From contig NC_060018.1 of assembly GCF_021134715.1 (NCBI RefSeq), forward strand, positions 1,240,001 through 1,304,000: a stretch of 64,000 bases of DNA, given 5' to 3'. The position numbers were made by a program, and so were the translations under genes. The DNA is from Daphnia pulex. Its lineage: Eukaryota > Arthropoda > Branchiopoda > Diplostraca > Daphniidae. A model generated the notes under the pieces. It searched no databases. It saw nothing but the letters and a program-made list of their open reading frames with translations, and was not told the DNA's origin. Positions 1 through 12,553 of the stretch are shown one piece after another; the first letter of the stretch is position 1, and each line of letters opens with the position of its first letter.

Positions 1-1306
1 TTGTTAACGCGATTCCAAATATAACAATAATGACGACGATGCTATATTTGGAATTCAAAGTAATGAAAATCACCTGTCGATATATAGTTGGCGGGGAATG
101 CGCACCTGCCAAAGTAAGTGAATTCCCGAAGCGTGACTTGACAACCGAAACGTTGATTATTTATTTCCCTCCTCCATGTGCACAGTATACGACATTCCTC
201 AGTGACGGGGTGGATGGAAGCAGAGGGGGAGGGAGTGCGGGATGGAATGTTTGGTTCACTCATCAACACGTCCCACACGCGGGAACGCTATACATTTTGC
301 CTTTTTTTTCGCATTCCCTTTGCATCGTTAACCGACTCCAAGACAAAACAAAAAATCTTAAGACAGAAATCTTAAAAAATCTTCCTCAATTTTGAAGTCT
401 TTGACCGGATGCGTTATTGTTCATTGGTATACATTAAAAACATGGCAATGTAGCAGATTGCTAGTCTCCCGGAATTGGATCGAATCGGATGTCAGACCGC
501 CGGATGTTGAAAGGGAGGCTGACCGAGCCGAACTCCATCGAAGTGTGACAAGAAGCAGATGTGCAACTGCTGTTGCCCAGTTTCATCTTGTTTGACAGTG
601 AAGACAATAGGGAAGGCGACAAGCTGAAGAAAGAGACCCAATCTCTTCTTATCTTTCTCTCTTTTATTTTTTCTTCTTTGCTCTTTTTCTTTTTTTTTTT
701 TGTGTTTAAGCCCTTCCCCCCTCGACTCCCCGAGAGAGGGCTGGTTAAAAAAGCCACACACACGGTTCGTTCTCTCGAACTGCCCCACTCCGTCTTCAGT
801 CACCGTTTAGTCGCCTCGCCTCTCGACTGCCAACTTTTCTTCCGCTCATCCCGATTCATTCCGTCTCATTCGACTTCAACGGTGCCTTGTTTCACGCGCA
901 TATTCATCCCAGTTCACCACCGGGACCACAGCCATCCGCCCTCCAGGATATAGGAAGCACCGCAACACCTACTAGGGATAGTCGAACTCACCTTAGCGGA
1001 CGATTCGGAACTACTAGATCAGTATAATAAATCGTAAGAGAATCTTTGTCGGGCGAGAGACGAGAGAAAAAAACAAAAAAAAACGAGAGATAAAAAGAAA
1101 AAGTGCGGACGATAAGACAAACAAAACCCTGGACTTGCATTGATTGTTTAGACAGCAGTGAGTTTTGTTGTGTGTGTGCGACTGTGCGCCATTTAGCGCA
1201 CCGTTTGCGTGACAGCTACTGTCAAATCTTAAAACCCCCAAATCTAAACAAAAAGCGAAATTTGTTTCTATTACAATTTCAAAGAAAACTAAATAATTGG
1301 AAGGAA
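1..1306 (+). other. 5' flank and probable 5' UTR of the fibulin-like gene
   Basis: No convincing coding exon is visible. The interval holds low-complexity tracts, including a long T run near 688-700 and an A-rich stretch near 1065-1100. The fibulin start codon follows at 1307 in the context GGAAATGG. The transcription start could not be fixed; a TCAGT initiator-like pentamer at 1019-1023 is only a weak candidate. Confidence 0.4.
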
Positions 1307-4300
1307 ATGGGGCACTGGACTACAAGATTGCCCTTGATTGGACTCTCTCTCCTTCTTCTCACAGACGTTTACGGTAAGTCTCGACCAAAGGTCTGGTGCC
1401 TTGCTGTGATTTTCAAATAGAGCCCATATTCCGTCTGGAACGCATTCAATCTGACAAGATAAAACCAAAAAAATTCTTCCATTACACTTCAATCGAGGCC
1501 GTATAATTTCACTGTCTATGTACTATGTCCGATGGGAAATTCCTGGAACTATGGTTCGCTTCCAAAAAATTCACCAATATCTATAGTGAAAATGCACTTG
1601 AAGTCAAGTGGAGCCCGTCAGCACTCGGCCAAAGGCTTTTAGATTTCAATCGTCAATTCATCAGTCGGGAATCGCTTAGCGTTTGGGCCTTTCACCAGCT
1701 ATTTGTGAGAGTTAAAAAATAAAGTTCAAATCTTTCACCTACGGAAAAAAGCGGAAAAGTCTCTTTTTCTTCTCGTGGTGTTATCAGTTGAAACATTTTC
1801 GAAAAGCGAAGGGAAAAAGGGGAGCATGTCAATCTTTCTGCGGGTGATAGGACTATAGAAACTTTATGTTCGGCCGACTGTACACATGGGCACAGTCCTA
1901 AATACATATACAGTATTACTCTGTATACTAGAGTCGCGTCTGTTTGTCGGCATTCATCCGTACGAGCTTCCGCATCTTCCGATGGGTTTTCCAACTCAAA
2001 ATAAACAAAAACCAGCTGCGCTGTTGCTGCCGATGCCAGGGCGCGCTAAAACTGTTGTAAAATCCATCGGTTACATTTAAAAAACAACGAAAAACCCAAA
2101 CTTAACAAATATCCGATTCCAGAATTTCTAAATAAATCCATTCGGTAGTGTAACTCATTTTATCCCTGCCGCCAGCTGCCGGCCCCAGCAATAACTCGAT
2201 AATACTATTGGCTGTAAGCCTGTAATCGGTACTTGACATTTTTTGACGTGATGGAATCTTTTTGATATAATGCAGGTGACTTTGAACAGCCTCTGTCTCA
2301 TTGCTGTAATCTCGGTGTCAAATGGGGCGTGGAGAACTTGCAATGCGCCGCCTTCCCCGCACCGGTCGGATATATTGTCAATCACGATACTTTTATTTAC
2401 TTTAACGATGGATTAAATTTCTAAACAATATTAGGTGGTGGGCATCCGTAACGAGCAACAAGCTATCTGCCTTTCAGCCGTTCACATTTGCTGTCTTCGC
2501 AAACACAGGTTTGTTCTAAAATCACGCGCGCACCTTAGACTTTTATAACTCAAATAATGCGCTTCGTGGTGGTCATCGCATTATTGTGATCTACTAAAAA
2601 TTGAGGTCACTTCCATTAAAATGGGACAATCGGCTGGTCAAAGTCCATTTTGCCTGGTTTCTCGAATAAAACTACGGCCGCGTGACGTCACGTATCACAC
2701 GCCCAATACATACCTGAATTGTTGTTTAGTGTTCCACATTGATGAGGCCCACAGATCACAAAAATGCGGGTGGGCACTCGCAAGTTGCTACACCCCACCC
2801 CATTCATTGTTGACCTGTGGATGTCACTGATAAGATCACATTCTTTGACAAATATTATTTAAGTAATATTTACATTTTTATGACTGGTTGATGGCGTACG
2901 CATATAATCACTGCTGGCTTCAGGGAGCGACAGTGCGAGCTCGGCAAACAGTCGGCCAGGGCGGATCGGGAATGTTCGGTCAACCGAGATTTGGGCGGCG
3001 AAACACATAAAGTGAGTGGCTAAGCGTTTATTGACCCTCCCTATCACCGGAAATGAGATTTAAACAAAATAAAAAAGTTATTTAGTAAATTTGTTACACG
3101 GCCTAAAGTATATCACGTAACTGTAATTTACATATTAAATGACCAACTCCACCAGGATTGTTGCGAAGGTTGCAAATTGGGTCTAGTAGCTGGATCCATG
3201 TCAATGGGATGCACTTTTAGAGCTTTCCAGTTCGGTGCTCCTTGGGACGACGCTTACCGCTCCTGTTGTCAACAAACGCTCCCACAGGTCTAGTTCATCG
3301 ATTTGTTTGTTTCGTTCGTTTCTTTTGACTGAGACACGAATTTTAACTTGCAACAGGTTTTCCCGGATAATCCTCTCCCTAACCTACGCGTTCCTAGCTC
3401 CACTCCCAGAGCTCAAATCCCACCATTTCTACCACCACCTCCTACCCCAGCGCTGCCCAGCTATCCGATTGATGAACAGAATTCTATTGGTGAGAATTAT
3501 TTAAATAAAACTCAATTGCATATGTGTTTAACGTGTTTGACAAGAACGGAATCAAAACTCCGCAGAAGACGATGAAGACCTTTGCGCCCGCTTCCCTGGA
3601 GAATTATGTGCCCATGTTTGCGTTCCTACTGGCGGCCCGTCCTATCGCTGCGAGTGTCGTGAAGGATTCCAGCTACTAGCCGATGGCAAATCTTGTCAGC
3701 AAGCCACGCAATACGATCGGTATGAAACACGCTCGTTTAGAAAATTGAGTTAAGCTTACCCGAGTTGTACTTTTGCAGTTGTTCGAGCGATAACCCTTGT
3801 TCGCAAAAGTGTACCGACACAGGATTAGCAGTTGAATGCTCCTGCCACTCCGGATTCCAGCTGGCTTCCGACGAGAAGACCTGTACAGGTAAAGTGGTGA
3901 AATTAATTAAATGAATTGTTGTTTTAACTTAATTGTTTCTCAACTTAAAAAATAAGATGTCGATGAATGTTTAATCGGCGCCGACAATTGCGACGTACTG
4001 TTACAAATTTGTGTCAATCAACCCGGGGGTTTCGCTTGCATCGAACGGAAAGATAGTCCTGTCAACACTGGATCCCGACCAGGTAGAATCTAATAACCGC
4101 ATTTTTTTTTCTTAATTAAGAACTAATTTATGCAATTAAATGAATCCGTTGCTATTAAAGCCCCAGCTTCACCCGAAAGTAGTAGCGAGGGACGAGGCTG
4201 CCCGCGAGGTTTCAAGTTTAACCCCGAATCAAGAGTTTGTGACGGTATGTTGAAACATAATTTGTGTGATTGTGATTGGATAAATTTCTAAATGAATTGA

Positions 4301-7300
4301 TCAATTAAAGATGTAAACGAGTGCGAGACACAGCCACCAGTTTGCCCGGCTCAAACATCTTGCCAGAACACGATCGGTTCTTATAACTGCGCTCGCAGAC
4401 CACAGCTCGAAGAATGTCCACTCGGATTCCGATTCAACAACCAAATCCAAACTTGCATCGGTAATCAAATAAAACAGATGAATTAAAGTAAAAGTGATAT
4501 TCAAATTATTGTCTATCCAACAGACATTGACGAATGCAAAGAAAATCCTGCAACTTGTCCGAAAACGCGACCCGTTTGCGTAAATCTCCAAGGATCTTAT
4601 ACCTGTCAAGCCCGAAACGAAAGTAGTTTACTTGGTCCATCTGTCACTTGCCCGGCAGGATACAAATTCAACACGGCTCAACAGACGTGCGAAGGTACCG
4701 TGACAGTTCTATACCTATAATAATGTACGTTGCTCTTTTATTTCGCTTGTTTTTCAATACTTTACTTGACAATCTAATTTTCAGTAGAGTAGTTCAGTCC
4801 GTCTTTGGGTTAGTAGTTGCATGTTCAACAACATTATTTATCATTTTAAAAATTCGTGGTTGTAGTTCAGTTGTTTGTCTTTCCACAAAAAGATTTTGTT
4901 TTCTTCAAAATTGGGGCTTGGTTTAAACCTTCCGCTTACCTGTCTGGTGTGTTGCGTCTCCTGTCCAATCGTGTTGTTAACTGGTTGAGGGTTTTCTTGT
5001 CGCGGGCAATGCCGGTCCGTCTCCTTATTATGTCACAGATGTGGACGAATGCGCCGAGCGTCTCGATACTTGCGTGCACGGAATGGAAATGTGCATCAAC
5101 GACCTGGGCCGCTATCATTGCGAGCCACTCAGCGCCGACGCCGCATCCACCACGACCGGCCAGCGTCACCACGACGTCGATGATCATCACCAGATTCCAA
5201 ACTATGGCCAATGCCCAACCGGTTACACCTACGATGAGGACGAACAAGTCTGCATCGGTCAGCAGATACAAAAATAATTTTATTCTCTTTGAATTTTTCT
5301 AGTGGACTTTTTTTTAACATACTTGCTTCACTATCTCTTAATGCGCCTTCGACTTTCTCGCTCCGTAGTTCTAGTTATCAATAGACGTGGTGTGATGATG
5401 CTTGAATTCTACAATGTAGGCAGTGGTACTTGGTGGCAGTATTGGCCTTCTGCAAATTTCGTTGAAATAAATGAACCCAACCGTTCATTCTTTTCTAGCA
5501 AAGAAAATTTTTCCAAGATCACTGTCTTTTAGTTCTTTTGCCTGCAATTATCGTTCCAATGAAATTCGACTTGTTTGGACATCTGTCGTTCATTTCAATG
5601 AACCACCAAAATATTTGACGTTAATAAACAAAGTTTATTCATGGCAGATGAATCGATTTGATCAACATCTTATTTTCGTTGTCTCATTCTCTCGTCGGTC
5701 GAATTTTATTGGAACATAAATAGTAAAAAAAAAAACCTCTTAGCTCCTCCTACTTACGGATAATGTCAGTAGAAAAGTATTAGTTCGAATTAGTAGAATT
5801 TCACGGTAGAATTTGAGCCTTATTCTTTTTGAGCTGTGGTAACCACAACATCTTTGTAGATCTGGACGAATGTCTGAACGGACAGTTGGACGATCTGAGC
5901 TTGTGCGACGATGACAAGCGTTGCGCAAACACGGAAGGATCGTACGAATGTGTCGAGGCCTGCGCGCCGGGATACCAACCCGACGTCGCCGACGCCATGG
6001 GCCCATGTGTCGACATGGACGAGTGCCTCAACAACAATCACAATTGCACCTTGGCAGAAAAGTAAAAACAGTTCAATAAATTAAAACTAGAATTTTGAAT
6101 CATTATAATAATCACGCTGGATTAAAGATGTGTCAACGTACCCGGATCGTACCGATGTGAACAACTGAGACCCGTTTTGCAAACGGTGAGTATCCCGGCA
6201 ACGACTACAACCGACTTCAACACGCGTCCGATTCCCGTTTCACGCGTCACTTCATCTACTACTACTACTACGACGACGACCACAACAACCACGACGAGAC
6301 CGACGACAACAACAACTACTCCCACCACCACTACAACTGCTCCTCCAACAACCAGAGCTGCACGCCAACAGCACAACTCATCCGGTTCATGCCCGTCAGG
6401 ATTCCGCAAAGAGGCGGGCGGTGGTCGCTGCAAAGGTAAAATCTTCAGTCGATAATGTGGCGAGCGTAATTTTAAGTGGTTTCCATCAAAAGATATAAAC
6501 GAATGTGAGGAAGGGACTCACCGTTGTGAACCATCAAAATCCGACTGCGTCAACACCGCCGGTTCATACCGATGCAAACCGTTGACGCCTTGCCTGTCTG
6601 GATTCCGCCGCAACACATCAACCGGACGCTGTGAAGGTGTGTGCTGAAATATTATTTGAAAGATAAACAGCAATTTATTCATTTTGTTAAATGCAACAGA
6701 TATTGACGAATGCATTGAAGGATCGCACAACTGTACGACTCAGACCGAGTTGTGTGTCAATAATTACGGTTCGTTCGACTGTCGTCCCTATCCATTCTGT
6801 CCGGCAGGCCATCGCTTCAGTGTACAAGAGCGTTTCTGTAAAGGTAAAACGTTTCATCAGATTTGTAGCACAAAAGAATTAATTTTAAAAGCACAAAGTT
6901 CATAGCCAATGACACGTAATAATCAGGTAAATAAATATTTGCACTTTACTTAATAATTGAAAAATGAAAAATAATGAAATATTCGCATCTTAATGGTGGT
7001 GGTTAAATGTTATTCTCGCTTTTGTTTTGTACATTTCGTTGTTATCCCTTTTACGTTCAATGTTCCGTGTGGAATTTAAAAAATTTAAGGGAATAATATT
7101 TCACCGGGTCTTTCCATTTCATAATGAAAACCGGACATTTAATTTCTTTGCAACTTTGGGGGCAGATGTGGACGAGTGCGCCGAAGGGACTCACAACTGC
7201 TCTGGGACTTGCGTCAACGCCGTGGGAACGTTCCGCTGCGTGGATCGGGAGCCCGTCAGCTGCGGACTGGGATACCGATACGACACAGAGAAACGAGAGT

Positions 7301-10300
7301 GTCAAGGTAAGAATCCTTCAATTACTTTCTGTATCTGATTTCAATTGAGGCGTTAAGAGATTGCGCACCGAAATAAGTGGAGGGTTGAGAGAAATGAAAA
7401 TCGTCCAATGATTGACGATCGTGTTCAAAGATCTTGACGAATGTCGCGAGGGAACAAATCCATGCCGGCCACCGGCAGAACGTTGCGTCAACATGGTCGG
7501 CACTTACAGATGCGAGCCGATAAGTCTACCCACGACAACAAGAGCAACAACCAAAGCAACAACAACAACTACGCCACGCCCTACGACGACAACTACAACG
7601 CCACGCCCAACTACAACAACCACAACACGCCCGACTACAACTACAACTCGTCCAACAACTACTACAACTCGTCCAACAACTACTACAACTCGCCCAACAA
7701 CAACCACTACAACTCGACCAACAACAACCACGTCCACAACTACTACCACTACTAGTACAACATCGGCAACAACCCCAAAACCAAACTTCTCCACAATTTC
7801 CTCTCGTCCTGGTGGTTCCAGCCAGAACGACAGATGCCAGGCCGGTTTCCGCTACTCACGGCGCACTCGCAGTTGTCAGGGTATGAAGGGAATGCCGTTT
7901 TGTCAATTAAAATCACTGCCAGCATGCGCTAATTATCATCGGCAACATTGAAACATCAACTGATGAACTAAACCGCAAGGAGAACTGAGAGAAAACAACT
8001 TGACGCTTTCAACCTGTTTAAAAATGTGCATGAGGAATGGCTTTGAGCATGTTTTCGCCAAAATATCTTTTAACGAAATAGTTCTAAAACATTTTTATGA
8101 ATAATGATTAGATATCGACGAGTGTGTCGAAGCCCGAGATTATTGCAACAAGGAGACCGAAGTATGCGTCAACGAGCGAGGAGGTTATCGTTGCGTGCCT
8201 TTCAACGAGCTGCCAGCAACTTCAAGTTCAGTCGCACCCAATCCTCTGACGACGACGACATCAGCTCCACTTAGCACGAATCGGCCACCACCCAGAACGC
8301 CCAGTTGCCCGAGAGGCTACATCTTTAGTGATGACAGCCGTCGTTGTATTGGTAATTCCTGAAAAGATTTCGAAAACAGAAAATTCGATTCCTGTCTCAC
8401 TGATATTTGATTGTAGATGTTAACGAATGCACAAATGACCCGAATCCTTGTCGAGGCAACCAACAATGTGAAAACACAGTGGGCAGCTACGTCTGCCGTT
8501 GCGCAGTCGGCTACCGTTTCAACACAGCCACTCAATTCTGCGAAGGTATGAGCCGCCATTTTTTTTAAAACTTGCCGCTATTATTAAGTTTATGCATTCC
8601 GCTACTAATTGGCATGCGCTTCAATGGCGACTCTGTTCGTTGGCATAAAAACAACTTAGATATTAACGAATGCTTGCTGGACTACCACGACTGTTTGAGC
8701 TCGCAGAGGTGCGACAACACGATCGGCAGTTACACCTGCTTCCGTACGGCCAGCTGTGGCACGGGCTACACCTACAACTCCCAAAAGGGCAGATGTGAAG
8801 GTAAACAAAAAATAAGAGGCTGCGTAATCAGCATGCAAAAATCGAAAACCAATGGCACGATTGTATGCAATTAACTACTAATTATGTGCAAACTACTAAA
8901 AAAAGACGATGACGAATGCGAATCGGGAGCAAACGATTGCTCCAATCTCGGCCCGCTCTATCAGTGCCGCAACACGGAGGGCTCGTTCCGTTGCGAGCGC
9001 AAGAAATGCAACGACCGCACAGACGGGCACACCTTGCTGGACGAGGAGACGGGCCGCTGTGTTCAACCTACACAATGCGCTGCAGGCTTCGAACCAGCAC
9101 CCAGAGGCCGATGCAACGGTTCAGTAGACTTGACTTATTTTTCAATTCTAAATATAAATTTTAAAATACTAATCTGGCTTGTGGCTTGCTACTAACTGCT
9201 ACGAAAGAAATTGTCTTTAAATCATTTGATAGTTCTCAAATTGTCAAATAATTTTTAAATTTTTAATAACTGGAAACAAAAGATATTGACGAATGCGCAC
9301 GCGGAAGTCCCTGTCCCCGTGGCCACCAATGCACCAACACGATCGGATCCTTCACATGCCTCAACACCCAAAAATGTGATCCCGGTTATGAAATGAACAG
9401 CGCAGGAACACAATGTCAAGGTAGTCTCTTAGTCCTTTATAGAAAACGACCGATATGATAAAATACCAACGTTATTTTCTAGATGTCGACGAGTGTGCCA
9501 AGGCAACTCACGACTGCAAGAGGAATCAGTTGTGTCAAAATCGCCCAGGCGGCTATGTCTGCGTTTGTCAACCAGGCTACACGATCGGAGCTAACCGGGA
9601 GTGCGAGGATATTGATGAATGTACACGATTCGCTGGGCAGGTACGAAACATGTCTAACAATTCAAAGTAATTGTTCATCATTTCCTATTTGTTTAAGATT
9701 TGTTCGCCAAATTCACAATGCGCCAACACGCCCGGATCTTACCGATGCGACTGCAAGGAAGGATTCCGCTCAGGATCGGATCCCCGTTCATGCGTTGGTA
9801 ATGAAAACAACACAGCAAAATTCTACTCAACTATTAACTACTGCGGCATATTTTTTACAGATATCGACGAATGCGCCGAAACGGCCCGCCTATGCCAACA
9901 GAATTGTGCCAACACTTGGGGCTCCTACCAATGCAGTTGTCAGTCAGGTTACACCCTGGCTCCCGATAACAGGTCATGTCACGATGTCGACGAGTGCGAA
10001 TTGTACAAAGACCGTGGAGGTTTGTGCGTCGGTCTGTGCGTCAACGAGCCTGGCAGTTATTCGTGTCAATGTCCCGATGGATATCGTCTGGCTTCCGACA
10101 ACCGCACTTGCCAAGGTAAAATGATTTCACACGTTACTATACTGCATGGATACCGTTTTAACGCGAGATGATTTCAAATTGAATGAAAAAAGATATCGAC
10201 GAATGCGTCAGACCGGGAGTGTGTCGTGCGGAAGAGACTTGTCTCAACACTCGAGGCGGTTATTATTGCAACGCCATCGTCTGCCCGCCCAACTACGTCC

Positions 10301-10970
10301 GTGACACCGAGCACCGCAAGTACGTAAAAGCTTATTTCATTATTTTCTAGAATTACAGCAGCTAATTGGTAGAGAAAACCAAAAAACAAAAATCCGACAT
10401 TGATTCAACATTTTCTTTTGTAATTGCTTTTATTTGTTACGCTGCCGCTTTGATCCACCTGCTCCCGCAAACCAAACGAACCCGGGGCATATTTTAAAAA
10501 TATCACCTTGATTAAACTGCACATAAAATGCACTGCACAGCCGCTGCAAAAGAGTCAGTCTGGAGTGCCACAGCTGGGACACGGAATGCCTGCGCAAGCC
10601 CGTCTCCTACTCGTACAACTTTTTGACGTTGCCATCGAAAATCCCGATCCCAGCCCGCACCGGCCACCTGGACCTGTTTAGCATGCGCGGTCCACTCTGG
10701 GCCTCGGCGACCGTTCAATTCAATTTGGAACTGAACGACGTCCGGGCTCCGAACGACCTGGTCGATCGCAAACTCAAAGTCGACCGCAACGTCTTCAGTT
10801 TACGTCGGTCGACATCGTCGCCCAATCAGGCCATCCTGGCCCTGACAAAGTCCATCGTCGGACCACAAGAGATTGAGCTCTTCCTCAACATGGACATGTA
10901 CCAAAACGGCGTCTTCAGTGGCGTCGCCGTCGTCAAAATTTTCATCTACGTCACGCAATACGATTTCTAA
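1307..10970 (+). CDS. FBLN1: Fibulin-1-like secreted matrix protein, C-type isoform
   Basis: Extracellular calcium-binding matrix protein. I assemble 29 coding exons (1307-1373, 2276-2364, 2435-2508, 2924-3011, 3156-3287, 3357-3489, 3566-3719, 3779-3888, 3957-4082, 4161-4244, 4311-4460, 4524-4694, 5039-5257, 5860-6061, 6128-6435, 6493-6636, 6700-6843, 7166-7306, 7431-7880, 8112-8351, 8417-8545, 8660-8800, 8906-9118, 9283-9420, 9483-9640, 9698-9797, 9861-10115, 10193-10319, 10541-10970), giving 1638 residues with consistent phase. Exon 1 encodes a hydrophobic signal peptide ([18 protein letters not shown]). Exons 2-5 carry CC-containing anaphylatoxin-like modules, and exon 6 a proline-rich linker. 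About 22 EGF modules follow, most opening with D-[VIL]-[DN]-E-C, typical of calcium-binding EGF. The last exon is the fibulin C-terminal module, ending YVTQYDF. Vertebrate fibulin-1 has nine EGF modules, so the array is expanded. Weak donors occur at 2365 and 9119. Identification as a fibulin is strong; one-to-one orthology with FBLN1 is inferred from the anaphylatoxin modules and the dual 3' ends. Confidence 0.9.
6250..6355 (+). repeat. Thr-codon repeat in fibulin EGF loop (first)
   Basis: An ACN-codon repeat in frame inside exon 6128-6435 encodes a threonine-rich, mucin-like segment between the fourth and fifth cysteines of one EGF module. The opposite strand reads as poly-valine, which is a shadow. 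Confidence 0.85.
7530..7770 (+). repeat. Long Thr/Pro/Arg-rich repeat in fibulin EGF loop (second)
   Basis: An imperfect ACN-rich minisatellite with [12 protein letters not shown] units lies in frame in exon 7431-7880 and adds roughly 80 residues to a single EGF module. Such segments are typical O-glycosylation sites; that role is inference. Repeat number is likely variable between individuals. Confidence 0.85.
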
Positions 10971-11153
10971 AAAACAAGGGGCGCGGCCCGATGATGGTTA
11001 CTTTCTTCAATTAAGTTAATCCCCATGTAGATTGTATCCAAAGAATCATTTGTTAGCTCTTCTCTTTTGATTGTACTACTACTGGTATGACCGACATACG
11101 ATTTCTATTCAAACAAAATAAGGCCATCGAAGAGAAAGTAAAATAATAATAAT

Positions 11154-11159
11154 AATAAA
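11154..11159 (+). terminator. Poly(A) signal candidate for the C-type fibulin transcript
   Basis: AATAAA about 185 bp after the C-type stop codon. A second AATAAA lies at 11362-11367, still upstream of the D-type exons. Confidence 0.5.
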
Positions 11160-11560
11160 AGAGGATATCGTTTTGTTTTTGAGTATTCTTTCCTGAAATT
11201 GCCGCTTCACACACAAATCGCAGCTTTGAAGTTTTTGACGACGATCTGTCTGATCGATTCTTTATTTCCCTTTTCTATAGGCAAGATTATACCTTTTCTA
11301 CTTTACATTTTCCCGTTGCACGACTCCCTCCCAGCCAAATGTGTTTTTTTTTGTTTTAAGGAATAAAATGTTGCCAAAGCATGTGGCGCCGTGCACCAAA
11401 AACAGCCAGCTCTTTAAATAAAACAATCAATTTAAAAAAAAATGATCAAATTGAAATTGCGAAAATAAAACTCCCCAAAAAACTGAGTTCAAAGCAAAAA
11501 TGTTACAGCATTTTACTAATCGATTTCAATAAAAATGAATGTCAAAAATTGTGTTCCAAG

Positions 11561-12151
11561 TCAACGCCATCAAGAGTCCATTTTGTGCAAGAAACAATGC
11601 CCACTTCGAGATACCCGATGTCTGGCCAACAGTACGCAGACCATCACTTACCAACATATAGCCGGTAATACTTTAGTCATAACCATGTATACGACCTCCA
11701 TTATCATTGTTATTATTATGACTCGTTCGCTAGTACCCACCATCAAGCGCCTGGAGAAACCTATGGTAAAATAACCTAATTTGACTTAAAATATAATGCT
11801 ACATCAATTATCTTTTTGAAAGGTGCTGAGTCGAATGCAAGCTGTAGCTGTCGGTACTTGGTCCTATCATTCTTCTTTCGAGATTCTGGAAGGCAACGAG
11901 GCCGGTCTCTTTGGAATCTCTCAGACTCAAAACACAGGTATCCCAGATGTGACGTAATCGACGATAAAAACAAACTATTCAAATGAAATTTACCATTCGT
12001 AGGAGCTTTACAGCTAGTAAGACCCATTGTTGGTCCAAATCGCTACACCCTCCACATGGAAATGAGCGTTCTGACTCAATACTCTAATCGCCGACAAATC
12101 ACACGGCACATGGCCCTGGTGGTTATCACTGTCTCTGCTTACGAGTTTTAG
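11561..12151 (+). CDS. FBLN1: Alternative D-type fibulin C-terminal exons
   Basis: Four exons (11561-11664, 11734-11765, 11823-11937, 12003-12151) lie just beyond the C-type terminal exon and encode a second fibulin-type C-terminus. It has a CKKQCPLRDTRCLA cysteine segment and ends VITVSAYEF with TAG. Joined to the donor at 10319/10320 (two bases left over), every phase matches and the product is 1628 residues, with the C-type exon skipped. Animal fibulin-1 genes are known for alternative C and D ends, so this is read as the D form and not a separate gene: it has no start codon or signal peptide of its own. The acceptor at 11560 has only a modest pyrimidine tract and is the least certain junction. 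Confidence 0.82.
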
Positions 12152-12547
12152 CAATTCTTTTCTTTTAGATTCTAATCACATTTGACATAGCCACACTATT
12201 TTAATAGTCTAATCGAACCTGGTTGAGCAGCACTGTTTACATGCACACACTTTATAAGATCAAAATACACCTTTTACGGGCTTCGATTCTAAACCAAAAC
12301 AAACACCAATGGTTTCGCACTTTTCGAAATATGTTATGATTTGCAAACACTAACCTTAGTAAGAAGTATGTTGGGGGACGACAAGTGGACAACCTCGTTG
12401 TGAAATTTGGTCGAGGGTTGGATATTCACGTCCTTACTCAGCACAAATAGAATCTCAAATGAATGACAGGAAGGCAACAACGTTGCAATTTGCAAATATC
12501 AAGTGAAAACAAGTGAAATAACGATTGTCATTTAGAAATTATTCAGA

Positions 12548-12553
12548 AATAAA
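12548..12553 (+). terminator. Poly(A) signal candidate for the D-type fibulin transcript
   Basis: AATAAA about 400 bp after the D-type stop codon, consistent with a separate longer transcript end. Confidence 0.45.

Noticed and set aside
6186..6191. Consensus donor GTGAGT inside fibulin exon 6128-6435
   Set aside because: Using it would join phase 0 to the phase-1 start of the next exon and break the frame, and the sequence after it is coherent coding through to [11 protein letters not shown].
6122..6433. Long minus-strand frame rich in Val
   Set aside because: It is the antisense of the Thr-codon repeat in the fibulin exon; the plus strand has EGF cysteines and matching splice sites. The same applies to 7504-7794.
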